Positions 55,948-64,000 of a stretch of 64,000 nt of DNA are shown piece after piece. The notes beneath the pieces were generated by a model. The model was not told where the DNA came from. It searched no databases and was given only the letters and a program-made list of their open reading frames with translations. The translations under genes were made by a program, and so were the position numbers. Position 1 is the stretch's first letter. Each line of letters opens with the position of its first letter. Source of the DNA: Microbacterium sp. SLBN-154 (GTDB taxonomy: Bacteria; Actinomycetota; Actinomycetes; Actinomycetales; Microbacteriaceae); NCBI RefSeq assembly GCF_006715565.1, contig NZ_VFNL01000001.1, forward strand, positions 2,356,001 through 2,420,000, read 5' to 3'.

Positions 55948-57192
55948 TCACGCCGGCTGGGCGAACCGGGGAAGATCCAGAATTCCGCGTCGCGCCTCCT
56001 GCACCGCCGCGCACACGGCCCCGAGCGAGACGATGTCGGCTCCGAGCTCAGAGGCGACGATCCGCGGGGCGGGGAGGTGGAGTGTGTCGGCCACTGACCT
56101 TCGGGCCGCCTCAATGAGCGGCGCCGCCCCGTCGGCGACGGCGCCCGAGACGATCAGCAGCCGGGTGTCGAACAGACTCCCGAAGACACCGGCGATCACG
56201 GCGAGCGATCCGCCGATCTCGTCGGTGATCCGGCGGGCGCCGGCGTCGCCCTGGGCCGCCGCGGCGAAGACGTCCTTGCCCTCGATGTCGGCAGGCGCCA
56301 TCCGGCGCAGGATGCTCGAGGTCGGGAGCGCGCCCGTCGCCATCGCCGTGCGGGCGAGCTCGACTGCCCGGTGACCGAACCCCCACGCGCTGTCGACGCC
56401 CCGGACATGATCGAAGGCGACCATCTCGCCGGCGCCGCCGTGCGCGCCCGTGAGCAGACGCCCGTCCACCCAGACACCGGCACCCAGACGCTCTCCGGCG
56501 AGGAGGACCACGAAATCGTTGCACCCGCGTGCAGCGCCCAGCGTGCGCTCGGCGACCGAGGCCAGAGACGCGTCGTTCGCGACCTTCACGATGGGCACCC
56601 ATTCTCCGAACATCCGCGCGAACCCCGGGTTCATCCGCGTCCAGAATTCCGCCCGGTCGGTCGGAGATTCGCCGTGCGCGTCGACGGGCGCCGGGAGACC
56701 CACGCCCATCGCCGCGACCTCCGATCGGCCGACTCCGGCGATCTCGAGCGCGCGGTCCACAGCGCGCACTGCTGCGCGTCGCCTGATCTCGGGCGCATCG
56801 TCATCGGCATCCACGACGAGGTGTTCGACCGCTCGGGTGTTCCCCCGGAGATCCGACACCGTCGCGGTGAGATGGCCCCGGCCCGCGTCGAGGCCCACGA
56901 CGAAGGCGGCATCCTGACGGAATGCGAACCGACGTGCGGGACGACCCTTGCGGTAATCGCCGACGGCGCGGGCGTTGGGGAGTTCGACGATCAGTCCGCG
57001 GGCGACGAGCTCGTCGACGACATCGATCGCCGTCGACCGCGTCACCGCGACGCTCTCCATCACGTCTGTCGCGGTGAAGACCTCCGCGTCCCAGGCGTAC
57101 CCGATCACGCCCAGAAGGCTCGCTCGCCGCGGCGAGAGGGGGACGATACCCGGGTATGACAAGGGGTTGACCTTTCTCGTGTTCCTTTGCAT
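55948..57192 (-). CDS. ROK family transcriptional regulator
   Basis: A 414-residue ROK-type repressor. The N-terminal winged HTH is about 25-75 (FTATDVMESVAVTRSTAIDVVDEL), and the ROK sugar-binding domain follows, with GLDAGRGHLTATVSD near 95 and VANDASLASVAE near 200. The Cys-rich zinc motif of classical ROK proteins is absent: GGAGEMVAFDHVRG is followed by no cysteines. ATG 57192 is used; a TTG at 57162 with AAAGG upstream is an alternative. It is divergent from the sugar ABC genes and likely controls them. Confidence 0.86.
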   Translation of the reverse strand: MQRNTRKVNPLSYPGIVPLSPRRASLLGVIGYAWDAEVFTATDVMESVAVTRSTAIDVVDELVARGLIVELPNARAVGDYRKGRPARRFAFRQDAAFVVGLDAGRGHLTATVSDLRGNTRAVEHLVVDADDDAPEIRRRAAVRAVDRALEIAGVGRSEVAAMGVGLPAPVDAHGESPTDRAEFWTRMNPGFARMFGEWVPIVKVANDASLASVAERTLGAARGCNDFVVLLAGERLGAGVWVDGRLLTGAHGGAGEMVAFDHVRGVDSAWGFGHRAVELARTAMATGALPTSSILRRMAPADIEGKDVFAAAAQGDAGARRITDEIGGSLAVIAGVFGSLFDTRLLIVSGAVADGAAPLIEAARRSVADTLHLPAPRIVASELGADIVSLGAVCAAVQEARRGILDLPRFAQPA

Positions 57193-57214
57193 TCTGGATG
57201 CCAGGAACTTGATT

Positions 57215-57253
57215 CGCGGCATAAATTTAATGCGGCGAGCAAGTGAGTGACAA
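57215..57253 (-). promoter_or_regulatory. ROK gene promoter and candidate operator
   Basis: On the minus strand TTGTCA (57253-57248) and TAAATT (57229-57224) are 18 bp apart. The -10 lies in the centre of an imperfect 23-bp inverted repeat (57215-57237; arms CGCGGCAT and ATGCGGCG, 7 of 8 matching, AAATTTA centre). This AT island between divergent genes is the likely ROK-binding site. Confidence 0.6.
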
Positions 57254-57273
57254 CTCTGACGAAGGACGATGAC

Positions 57274-58584
57274 GTGCCTCCTGGAACCCCTGCCCGTCGC
57301 GCTGCCGCGACGATCTCCCTCCTCGCCCTCGCCGGCGCCCTCCTCGCGGGGTGCTCCGCCGACGGCCGCGAGACCATCCGCTTCACCTTCAGCAAGAGGG
57401 AAGCCCTGGACTTCATGAACCAGCTCGTGTCGGACTACAACTCCTCCCAGGACCGTGTCCGGGTGGAGATGGACACGTCGGGCGTCGACGTGGTGTCCGC
57501 CAGCTTCGTCCGCGGCAATCCCCCCGACATCATGCTGGCCAACTACAACTACGAGGTGGCCCGCTTCGTCGACCGGTGCGCGCTCTCGGACCTCTCCGAC
57601 ACGCAGGCGGCATCGACGGTGCGCGACGACCTCGACGTGCTGATGGCGCAGTACGGCTCGTGCGAAGGCCGGACCAGCGCCCTCCCCTACTCGGTGATGG
57701 CGTCGTCGGTCATCTACAACCGGGCGATCTTCGAAGAGAACGGCCTGGAGGTCCCGCAGACATGGGACGAGCTCATCGCCGTCTGCGACGCGCTCGAAGC
57801 GTCGGGCGTGACACCGTTCTACGCCACCTTCAAGGACGACTGGACGGTCGCCCAGGGCTGGTACGACTACGCCATCGGCGGTTCCATCGACGTGGTCGAC
57901 TTCTTCGACCAGCTCGCGGCGGAGGGTGCCGATGTCGGCGAGGAGTCGGCGGTGTCCTTCCAAGACCAGTTCGCCGAGCCTCTGGACAGAATGGCCGAAC
58001 TCACGGTCTACACCAATGCCGACGCCGACTCGCGTGCCTACAACGACGGAAACCTCGCGTTCGCGCGCGGTGAGGCGGCGATGTATCTGCAGGGGCCCTG
58101 GGCGCTCGCCGAGATCGCCAAGACCGATCCCGACCTGGATCTGGGAACCTTCCCGCTGCCGATGACCGATGACCCTGCTGATCTGAAGGTGCGCGTGAAC
58201 ACCGACCTCGCCGCGATGATCCCCGAGGAGTCGCGCCACCAGGATGCCGCTCGCGACTTCCTGGAGTTCCTCTATCAGCCCGAGAACATCGAGGCCTACA
58301 ACGAATCCCAGCTCGGATTCGCTCCGACCGAGGGGGCACCCCCGCCGAGCGATCCGCGCGTCGAAGGGATGACGGACTACTACGACGAAGGAAGGTTCTA
58401 CCAGGGCCCCTCCGTCCTCGTGCCCAAGACCATCCCGGTCTTCAGCTACGCGCAGGCCTTGGCCCTGGGCGCCGACACCGAGTCGACCCTGCGGACGATG
58501 GACACCGATTGGGCTCGACTGGCATTCCGCTCGCCTCTTCCCTCGAGCGAGACCGACGCGCAGGGCGAGGAGGCCACGCAATGA
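57274..58584 (+). CDS. ABC transporter sugar-binding lipoprotein
   Basis: A 436-residue family 1 solute-binding protein. GTG 57274 is chosen: AAGGA lies 8 nt upstream and it directly precedes an ARR-type signal peptide with lipobox LLAGC (Cys27). An earlier GTG at 57247 has no SD. The mature protein has typical SBP features (NPPDIMLANYNYEVARF, YNRAIFEENGLEVPQTWDEL, FARGEAAMYLQGPWALAEI). These binding proteins take oligosaccharides; the adjacent GH13 and GH65 enzymes point to alpha-glucosides. The ATGA overlap couples it to the first permease. Confidence 0.92.
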   Translation: MPPGTPARRAAATISLLALAGALLAGCSADGRETIRFTFSKREALDFMNQLVSDYNSSQDRVRVEMDTSGVDVVSASFVRGNPPDIMLANYNYEVARFVDRCALSDLSDTQAASTVRDDLDVLMAQYGSCEGRTSALPYSVMASSVIYNRAIFEENGLEVPQTWDELIAVCDALEASGVTPFYATFKDDWTVAQGWYDYAIGGSIDVVDFFDQLAAEGADVGEESAVSFQDQFAEPLDRMAELTVYTNADADSRAYNDGNLAFARGEAAMYLQGPWALAEIAKTDPDLDLGTFPLPMTDDPADLKVRVNTDLAAMIPEESRHQDAARDFLEFLYQPENIEAYNESQLGFAPTEGAPPPSDPRVEGMTDYYDEGRFYQGPSVLVPKTIPVFSYAQALALGADTESTLRTMDTDWARLAFRSPLPSSETDAQGEEATQ

Positions 58585-59492
58585 CCGCCACCGAGACGAT
58601 CGTCGCAGGATCGGCGGCGACACGCCGTTCCCGGCGGCGAGTGGAACCCATCTACTACCTGTTCCTCCTCCCGAGCCTGGTGCTGTTCACCCTCGCGATC
58701 ACGGTGCCGGGGATCGTCGGGATCTTCTTCAGCTTCACCGACTCCATCGGCATCGGCTCATGGAACTTCATCGGCCTGACCAACTACATCGCCCTCTTCA
58801 GCGACCCCGCCATTCTGCAGAGCTACCTCTTCACCTTCGGGTTCGCCACGGCGACGGTCATCGTCGTCAACATCGTGGCGTTCCTCTTGGCCGTGGGGCT
58901 CACATCCCGCATCCGGTTCCGCACCGGGCTCCGGACGATCTTCGTCATCCCGATGGTGATCTCGGGGATCATCATCGCGTACGTCTTCAACTTCCTGTTC
59001 TCCAACTCCGTACCCTCTCTCGGTCAGGCCACCGGGATCGGATGGCTGCAGGAGAGCCTGCTCGCCAATCCCGACCTCGCCTGGGTGGCGATCGTGATCG
59101 TGACCGCCTGGCAGGCGATCCCCGGCACGCTCCTCATCTACATCGCCGGTCTGCTGTCGGTTCCCGGAGACGTCTACGAGGCCGCGGACATCGACGGGGC
59201 CAACAAGCGCCAGCAGCTGTGGCGCATCACCATCCCCCTCGTCGCGGGATACGTCGTCATCAACGTGATCCTCGGATTCAAGAACTTCCTCAACGCCTAC
59301 GACGTCATCGTCGGCCTCACCAACGGCGGGCCGGGAACAGCGACCCGAAGCATCGCGATGAGCATCATCTTCGGTTTCAACAGCGGCGACTACGCCTACC
59401 AGATGGCCAACGCGACCATCTTCTTCATCGTCGCCGTGCTCATCTCCATCCTCCAACTCTCCCTCACGCGCGGAAGGAAGGTCTTCCGATGA
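58581..59492 (+). CDS. ABC sugar transporter permease (MalF type)
   Basis: A 303-residue permease with six TM segments. The ATPase-contacting EAA loop reads EAADIDGANKRQQLWRITIP near 213-232. A basic N-terminus (TRRSRRR) precedes TM1. ATG 58581 overlaps the binding-protein stop (ATGA) and follows GAGGAGG. Pairs with the second permease. Confidence 0.94.
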   Translation: MTATETIVAGSAATRRSRRRVEPIYYLFLLPSLVLFTLAITVPGIVGIFFSFTDSIGIGSWNFIGLTNYIALFSDPAILQSYLFTFGFATATVIVVNIVAFLLAVGLTSRIRFRTGLRTIFVIPMVISGIIIAYVFNFLFSNSVPSLGQATGIGWLQESLLANPDLAWVAIVIVTAWQAIPGTLLIYIAGLLSVPGDVYEAADIDGANKRQQLWRITIPLVAGYVVINVILGFKNFLNAYDVIVGLTNGGPGTATRSIAMSIIFGFNSGDYAYQMANATIFFIVAVLISILQLSLTRGRKVFR

Positions 59493-60433
59493 CCACGCAA
59501 CCCGCTCTGTCCGCCGAAACCGCCGAGGGCGAGCTCATCGCCGACCGCGAGAACCGGAAGTCCCGTTCCGCCGACGAACGGCCGAGGCCGAAAGCACGAG
59601 GCCGCGTCGGCCAGGAACGCGTCAACTGGTCGACGACGGTGATCCTGATCCTCTGCGCCGTGACCGTCCTGCTGCCGCTGTACGTCACCATCTCGATGTC
59701 GCTGAAGACGTCCGCGCAGGCCGTCGACGGCAACGCGTTCTCGCTGCCGGCGCCCTTCAGCTTCGACGGCTTCGTCGAGGCGTGGACCCTCACCCGCTTT
59801 CCTGTCGGCGCGGCGGTGTCGCTCTTCGTCACCGCCGGCACAGTGATCCTGACGATCATCCTGGCCGCCTTCGCCTCGTACGCGATCGTCCGAAACTGGG
59901 ATCGACGGCTGTTCCGCTACTCGTTCTTCTATCTGCTCGCGGCGATGTTCATCCCGTTCCCGGTGGTGGCACTTCCCCAGATCCAGCTGACCGGACGCGT
60001 CGGCCTGGACAACCCGGTCGGGGTGATCCTGCTTGCCACGATGTTCCAGCTGAGCTTCAGCGTGCTGCTGTTCACCGCCTTCCTGCGCTCGATCCCCTAC
60101 GAGCTCGAGGAGAGCGCCCGCATCGACGGTGCGAGCACCTGGCAGACGTTCTGGAAGCTCATCTTCCCGCTTCTGGCGCCGATGAGCGCCACGGTCGGCA
60201 TCTTCGCGTTCCTCTACGCGTGGAACGACTTCATGATGCCGTCGCTGATCATCTCCGACCCGAACCTGCAGACCCTGCCGGTGCGCCAGAACCTCTTCCA
60301 GAGCCAGTTCAGCAACAACTACAACGTCGCCTTCGCGTCGTACCTCATGGCCATGGCGCCGGCGATCATCGCCTACCTGTTCACGCAGCGCTGGGTGATG
60401 GCGGGCGTCACGCAGGGCGCCGTCAAGGGCTGA
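59489..60433 (+). CDS. ABC sugar transporter permease (MalG type)
   Basis: A 314-residue permease with a 45-residue hydrophilic N-terminus and six TM segments. EAA loop ESARIDGASTWQTFWKLIFP near 204-223. It ends with RWVMAGVTQGAVKG, the usual MalG-type tail. ATG 59489 overlaps the first permease stop (ATGA). No ATPase gene is in the operon; a shared MsiK-like ATPase encoded elsewhere would be needed. Confidence 0.94.
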   Translation: MTTQPALSAETAEGELIADRENRKSRSADERPRPKARGRVGQERVNWSTTVILILCAVTVLLPLYVTISMSLKTSAQAVDGNAFSLPAPFSFDGFVEAWTLTRFPVGAAVSLFVTAGTVILTIILAAFASYAIVRNWDRRLFRYSFFYLLAAMFIPFPVVALPQIQLTGRVGLDNPVGVILLATMFQLSFSVLLFTAFLRSIPYELEESARIDGASTWQTFWKLIFPLLAPMSATVGIFAFLYAWNDFMMPSLIISDPNLQTLPVRQNLFQSQFSNNYNVAFASYLMAMAPAIIAYLFTQRWVMAGVTQGAVKG

Positions 60434-60479
60434 CCCGCACACCCTCCCGAACCGATCACCTGAAAGGAAACCCGTCCCC

Positions 60480-62174
60480 GTGACATCCGCCGGCACCTCC
60501 GCCCTCCAGACCGCCGACCCGCACGAGATCGAGCTGCCCGAGTGGTGGCGCCAGGCCGTGGTGTACCAGGTCTATCCCCGCAGCTTCGCCGATGCCGACG
60601 GCGACGGCATCGGCGATCTGCGCGGCATCCTCTCGCGTGTCGACCACCTGCGCGAGCTCGGCGTCGACGCGATCTGGCTGAGCCCGTTCTACCCGTCGGA
60701 ACTCGCCGACGGCGGATACGACGTCGCCGACTATCGCGATGTCGACCCGCGCCTGGGAACCCTCGACGACTTCGATCGTCTCGTCGACGCGCTCCACGCT
60801 GCAGGCATCCGCATCGTCGTCGACATCGTGCCGAACCACACCTCCGACCAGCATGCCTGGTTCCAGGAGGCCCTTGCCGCCGGGCGCGGTTCGCTGGCAC
60901 GGGATCGCTACATCTTCCGCGACGGCACGGGGCCTGACGGCTCTGAACCGCCCACCGACTGGGTCTCGGTCTTCGGGGGGCCCGCCTGGGAGCGCGTCGC
61001 AGACGGCCAGTGGTACTTCCACAACTTCGCCGTGCAACAGCCCGACCTCAACTGGGACAACCCCGACGTCCGTGCCGATTTCGTACGCACGCTGCGCTTC
61101 TGGGCCGACCGGGGCGTCGACGGGTTCCGCATCGACGTCGCGCACATGCTGACGAAGGATCTCACCGAGCCGCTTCCCTCGCGGACGGAGTTGGACGCAC
61201 TCCCCCGGGACGGCCGGCACCCCCTGATCGACCGCGATGACGTGCATGAGGTCTACGCCGAGTGGCGCGCGGTCTTCGACTCGTACGATCCGCCCCGCAC
61301 AGCCGTCGCCGAAGCCTGGGTCGACCCGGCACGCATCCCGCTCTACGCTCGCGCGGAGAGCCTCGGTCAGGCGTTCAACTTCGATCTGCTCGAGGCCGAC
61401 TTCGACGCGGGGCAGTTCCGTCGGATCGTCGGCTCCAACCTGCTGCTGGCGGCGGAGTCGGGCTCGTCGACCACCTGGGTGCTCTCCAATCACGACGTCG
61501 TCCGACACGCGACGCGCTACGGCCTCCCCGACGCCGAACGCGGAGGTGACGGCCGACCGGTGCGCAAGCACGGCAACGAGTGGCTGCTCTCCGGCGGCCG
61601 CACGCCCGAACTCGACCGGGACCGGGGACTCCGCCGGGCACGCGCGGCGATCCTCTTCGTCCTCGGGCTCCCCGGCTCGGCCTACATCTATCAGGGCGAG
61701 GAGCTGGGTCTGCACGAGGTGGCCGAGATCCCCGATTCGCACAGGCAGGACCCCACCTTCTTCCGCAGCCCCGGCGAGGACATCGGCCGGGACGGATGCC
61801 GCGTCCCCCTCCCCTGGTCGGCAGACGAGCCGGCCTTCGGGTTCGGCGGCAGGTCTCCGCATCTCCCGCAGCCCGCCTGGTTCGCGCAGTCGGCCGCGTC
61901 GGTGCAGACGGATGACCCGGCGTCGACGCTCCGTCTGTACCGCGACGCCCTCGCCGCGCGGCGACGCCTGCAGACAGCCGAGAGCCTGGAGTGGGTCGAA
62001 ACCGGGCGCGATGATGTGCTCCATTACCGACGACCCAACGGCTGGACCGTGATCACCAATTTCGGCACCGAACCCTTCTCCCTGCCCGAGGACATCGGGC
62101 CGGTCCTCTCCTCCGGGCCGGTCGCGCAGGGCCTGCTCCCGGGAGAGACCACGGTCTGGTTCGACGCGCTCTGA
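60480..62174 (+). CDS. GH13 alpha-glucosidase
   Basis: A 564-residue cytoplasmic GH13 enzyme (no signal peptide). Conserved regions: VVYQVYPRSFADADGDGIGD near 28-47, DIVPNHTSD near 114, nucleophile Asp in GFRIDVAHM near 217, acid/base Glu in AVAEAWVDP near 278, and transition-state Asp in LSNHDVVRH near 336. The domain order fits oligo-1,6-glucosidase/alpha-glucosidase, cleaving imported alpha-glucosides. GTG 60480 has AAAGGA upstream at a long (about 11-nt) spacing. It lies 46 bp after the permease and is in the same operon. Confidence 0.92.
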   Translation: MTSAGTSALQTADPHEIELPEWWRQAVVYQVYPRSFADADGDGIGDLRGILSRVDHLRELGVDAIWLSPFYPSELADGGYDVADYRDVDPRLGTLDDFDRLVDALHAAGIRIVVDIVPNHTSDQHAWFQEALAAGRGSLARDRYIFRDGTGPDGSEPPTDWVSVFGGPAWERVADGQWYFHNFAVQQPDLNWDNPDVRADFVRTLRFWADRGVDGFRIDVAHMLTKDLTEPLPSRTELDALPRDGRHPLIDRDDVHEVYAEWRAVFDSYDPPRTAVAEAWVDPARIPLYARAESLGQAFNFDLLEADFDAGQFRRIVGSNLLLAAESGSSTTWVLSNHDVVRHATRYGLPDAERGGDGRPVRKHGNEWLLSGGRTPELDRDRGLRRARAAILFVLGLPGSAYIYQGEELGLHEVAEIPDSHRQDPTFFRSPGEDIGRDGCRVPLPWSADEPAFGFGGRSPHLPQPAWFAQSAASVQTDDPASTLRLYRDALAARRRLQTAESLEWVETGRDDVLHYRRPNGWTVITNFGTEPFSLPEDIGPVLSSGPVAQGLLPGETTVWFDAL

Positions 62175-62196
62175 CGACGCGAGCCGCCGTGGTGGG

Positions 62197-64000
62197 CTAG
62201 GCGTGAGGGGTGGCGGTGTCCCCGCGAACGCCCGGCCGGGGGCGCCGCACCGTGATGCTCTCTCCGGGGACGAGGGTGTGACGTGCGTCGTCGATGAGGA
62301 TCGTCACCGGCTCGGGCGAGCCGCCGTGCGCTCGCAGTTCCAGCGCTGTGTGGGTCGCGGCAAGCTCGAGCCGATGGCCGCGGTAGCGCAGGCGAGTGGA
62401 CAGCCGTGAGATCGCGTCGGGCAGCTGCGGATGAAGGATGAGGACGTCGTCACGCACCTGCACGCCGAAATAGCACCGCTGCAGGATGTCCACCGTCGCC
62501 GCCATCGCTCCCAGGTGGATGCCCTCGCGGGTGGTCCCGGGGTGGATGTCGCGGATGTCGGCCCCCAGCGCGTCGCGCAGGAGATGCCAGGATGCGTGTC
62601 GATCTCCTCGCACCTGCACCCACGCGTGCACGACACGGCTGAGCGAAGACCCATGGGTGGTGCGAGCGAGGTAGTGCGCGATCGTGGCGGGGATCGAGCG
62701 GGGGTCGAAGGCGTAGCCGAGGCGATGCAGGATCTCGGTCAACTCCTCGGCGCTCAGTACGTAGAAGAGCATGAGGACATCAGCCTGCTTGGACACCCGG
62801 TAGCGATGGGCCGAGTCCCCCTCGGCCTCGAGAAGAAGATCCAGCCGGCTGATATCGCCATACGTGCGGCGATACTCGTCGAGATCGAGGTCGGGGAGCG
62901 CTCCATAGCCGTCGAATTGGGCCAGCATCCCGTCGTCGAGGAACGGCACGAACAGGTGACGACTGACCGTGTCCCATCGCTGGAGTTCATGTTCGGTGAC
63001 GCCCAGATGCTCCCACTGGTCGTCATCGCGTGCGCCGAGCACGGCATGCGCGCGCAGGACGGCGCGCAGCAGCCACGAGGTCATGATCGCCACGTAGGCG
63101 TTGTCGTCGATCCCCTCCCCGGGACGGTCGGGATACCCGTCGTGGAATTCGTCGGGTCCCATCATCCGGCGAAGATGAAACCGTCCCGACCGGGGATCCT
63201 CCTCGACCCGTGACACCCAGAATCGGGCGATGTCCACCAGCATCTCCGCCCCGTAGGAGGCGAGGAAGTTCCTGTCCCCCGACACCTGGTAGTACTGCCA
63301 CACGTTGTAGCCGACGGCGAGGGTGACGTGGTGCTGTCGCCAGGAGTGATCAGGCACCCACCGGCCCGAGTGCGGGTTGAAGTTGGCCGGCGCCGTCTCC
63401 TCCCTTCCGTCGCTTCCGCTCTGCCAGGGGAAGAGCGCTCCCTCGAAGCCCAGTTCTCGGGCCCGGCGACGCGCCTCGGGAAGTCGTCGGTATCGGTACA
63501 TGAGCAGAGCGCGCGTGAGCTCCGGCATGCGCAGGTTCAAGACCGGGAAGACGAACAGCTCGTCCCAGAAGACATGTCCCCGGTAGGCCTCACCATGCAG
63601 CCCTCGAGCGGGCACACCCACGTCGGCGTCGGCCGTGTGCCTCGACAGAGTCTGGGCGACGTGGAACAGGTGCAGACGGATCTCTCGGCGTGTGGCTTCC
63701 TGCTCCCCCGCGTGCGCGGCGTTCAGGGTCACGCGCAGGCGCAGCTGACGCCAGACGTGGCGCCATTCGCCTCGATGCTCCTGGGCGTCGCGCTGCGCGG
63801 AAGCCATCGCCTCCACTTCCCGACGGGCGGCGGTCAGCGGTTCGGAGATCGCGTGGTCGCGCGAGGTGAACACCGCGACGGACTTGTCGATCCGGATCAC
63901 CTGCCCGGCGGTTCCGACCACGTCGATCGCCAGGGCTGCCCCCGCTCGGTCGCTCCTGCCCCACCTCACGGCGTCGACATCGACGGAGGTCCTCGTGGCG
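62197..64000 (-). CDS. GH65 disaccharide phosphorylase, 5' end outside window
   Basis: A GH65 glycoside phosphorylase/hydrolase whose start lies beyond base 64000: the frame is open to the edge and about 600 residues are visible. The catalytic-domain entry FWDELFVFPVL is followed by the general acid Glu in MMGPDEFHDGYP, a KQADVLMLFYVL segment, and the phosphate-site region TTHGSSLSRVVHA. Its C-terminal jelly roll ends in a short unusual tail (RPRPGVRGDTATP). Family members split maltose, trehalose, kojibiose or nigerose with phosphate; which one is unclear. It converges on the GH13 gene with a 22-bp gap. Confidence 0.9.
   Translation of the reverse strand, partial: ATRTSVDVDAVRWGRSDRAGAALAIDVVGTAGQVIRIDKSVAVFTSRDHAISEPLTAARREVEAMASAQRDAQEHRGEWRHVWRQLRLRVTLNAAHAGEQEATRREIRLHLFHVAQTLSRHTADADVGVPARGLHGEAYRGHVFWDELFVFPVLNLRMPELTRALLMYRYRRLPEARRRARELGFEGALFPWQSGSDGREETAPANFNPHSGRWVPDHSWRQHHVTLAVGYNVWQYYQVSGDRNFLASYGAEMLVDIARFWVSRVEEDPRSGRFHLRRMMGPDEFHDGYPDRPGEGIDDNAYVAIMTSWLLRAVLRAHAVLGARDDDQWEHLGVTEHELQRWDTVSRHLFVPFLDDGMLAQFDGYGALPDLDLDEYRRTYGDISRLDLLLEAEGDSAHRYRVSKQADVLMLFYVLSAEELTEILHRLGYAFDPRSIPATIAHYLARTTHGSSLSRVVHAWVQVRGDRHASWHLLRDALGADIRDIHPGTTREGIHLGAMAATVDILQRCYFGVQVRDDVLILHPQLPDAISRLSTRLRYRGHRLELAATHTALELRAHGGSPEPVTILIDDARHTLVPGESITVRRPRPGVRGDTATPHA

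Noticed and set aside
57193..58623. N-terminal extension of the ROK frame across the binding-protein gene
   Set aside because: The extension is antisense to the sugar-binding lipoprotein gene and the true HTH starts after 57192.

Overview
This is a stretch of an actinobacterial chromosome, most likely Microbacterium or a close Microbacteriaceae relative. The DNA is very GC-rich (about 70% by eye). Many genes start with GTG or TTG, and many lack a Shine-Dalgarno (SD) site but carry a TANNNT -10 hexamer 6-8 nt before the start codon, as leaderless actinobacterial mRNAs do. GluRS sits beside tRNA-Gln and tRNA-Glu. From memory, the backbone follows the order known from the Mycobacterium tuberculosis Rv2924c-Rv3003c region (fpg, rnc, coaD, recG, thiL, a DUF3515 gene, ddl, gpsA, leuD, leuC, gltX, FAH-family enzyme, MFS, leuB, serA, ilvC, ilvN, ilvB), with accessory modules set into it. 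I saw no transposase, integrase, prophage, CRISPR array or rRNA. No gene-free stretch exceeds 300 bases.

Layout. 0-6 kb: partial tandem-GNAT gene, then minus-strand mutM, rnc, rpmF, yceD, coaD and recG. 6-13 kb: Ser/Pro-rich lipoprotein, rsmD, the divergent pair thiL/DUF3515, then the envelope cluster murA-plsC-gpsA-ddl. 13-17 kb: leuC-leuD behind a short leucine-rich leader peptide, then terC. 17-24 kb: ECF sigma factor with a DUF4349 membrane partner, a fructose PTS operon (DeoR regulator, 1-phosphofructokinase, EIIABC) and a membrane Ser/Thr kinase. 24-33 kb: tRNA-Glu, MBL-fold protein, tRNA-Gln, gltX, MFS, FAH-family hydrolase, ilvE, leuB, and a DHA2 drug exporter with its divergent TetR repressor. 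33-43 kb: serA, two small membrane proteins, ilvC-ilvN-ilvB-ilvD and otsAB.

43-56 kb is more accessory: a ketone-body type operon (CoA-transferase A/B and thiolase) with a divergent IclR regulator, a secreted gamma-class chorismate mutase, a 3-hydroxybutyrate-dehydrogenase-like SDR with an alpha/beta hydrolase, tRNA-Lys, an operon hisN-lipoprotein-acetolactate decarboxylase, a DUF429 gene and two flavoproteins. 56-64 kb is an oligosaccharide locus: ROK regulator, ABC binding lipoprotein, two permeases (no ATPase), GH13 alpha-glucosidase, and a GH65 phosphorylase running off the right edge.

Together the window encodes most of branched-chain amino acid synthesis (ilvB, N, C, D, E and leuB, C, D; leuA and ilvA are not here) plus acetolactate decarboxylase, which drains the acetolactate made by IlvBN. 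The most interesting item is the 15-codon leader peptide before leuCD: it has three adjacent Leu codons, looks leaderless, and those same Leu codons are complementary to the leuC SD.
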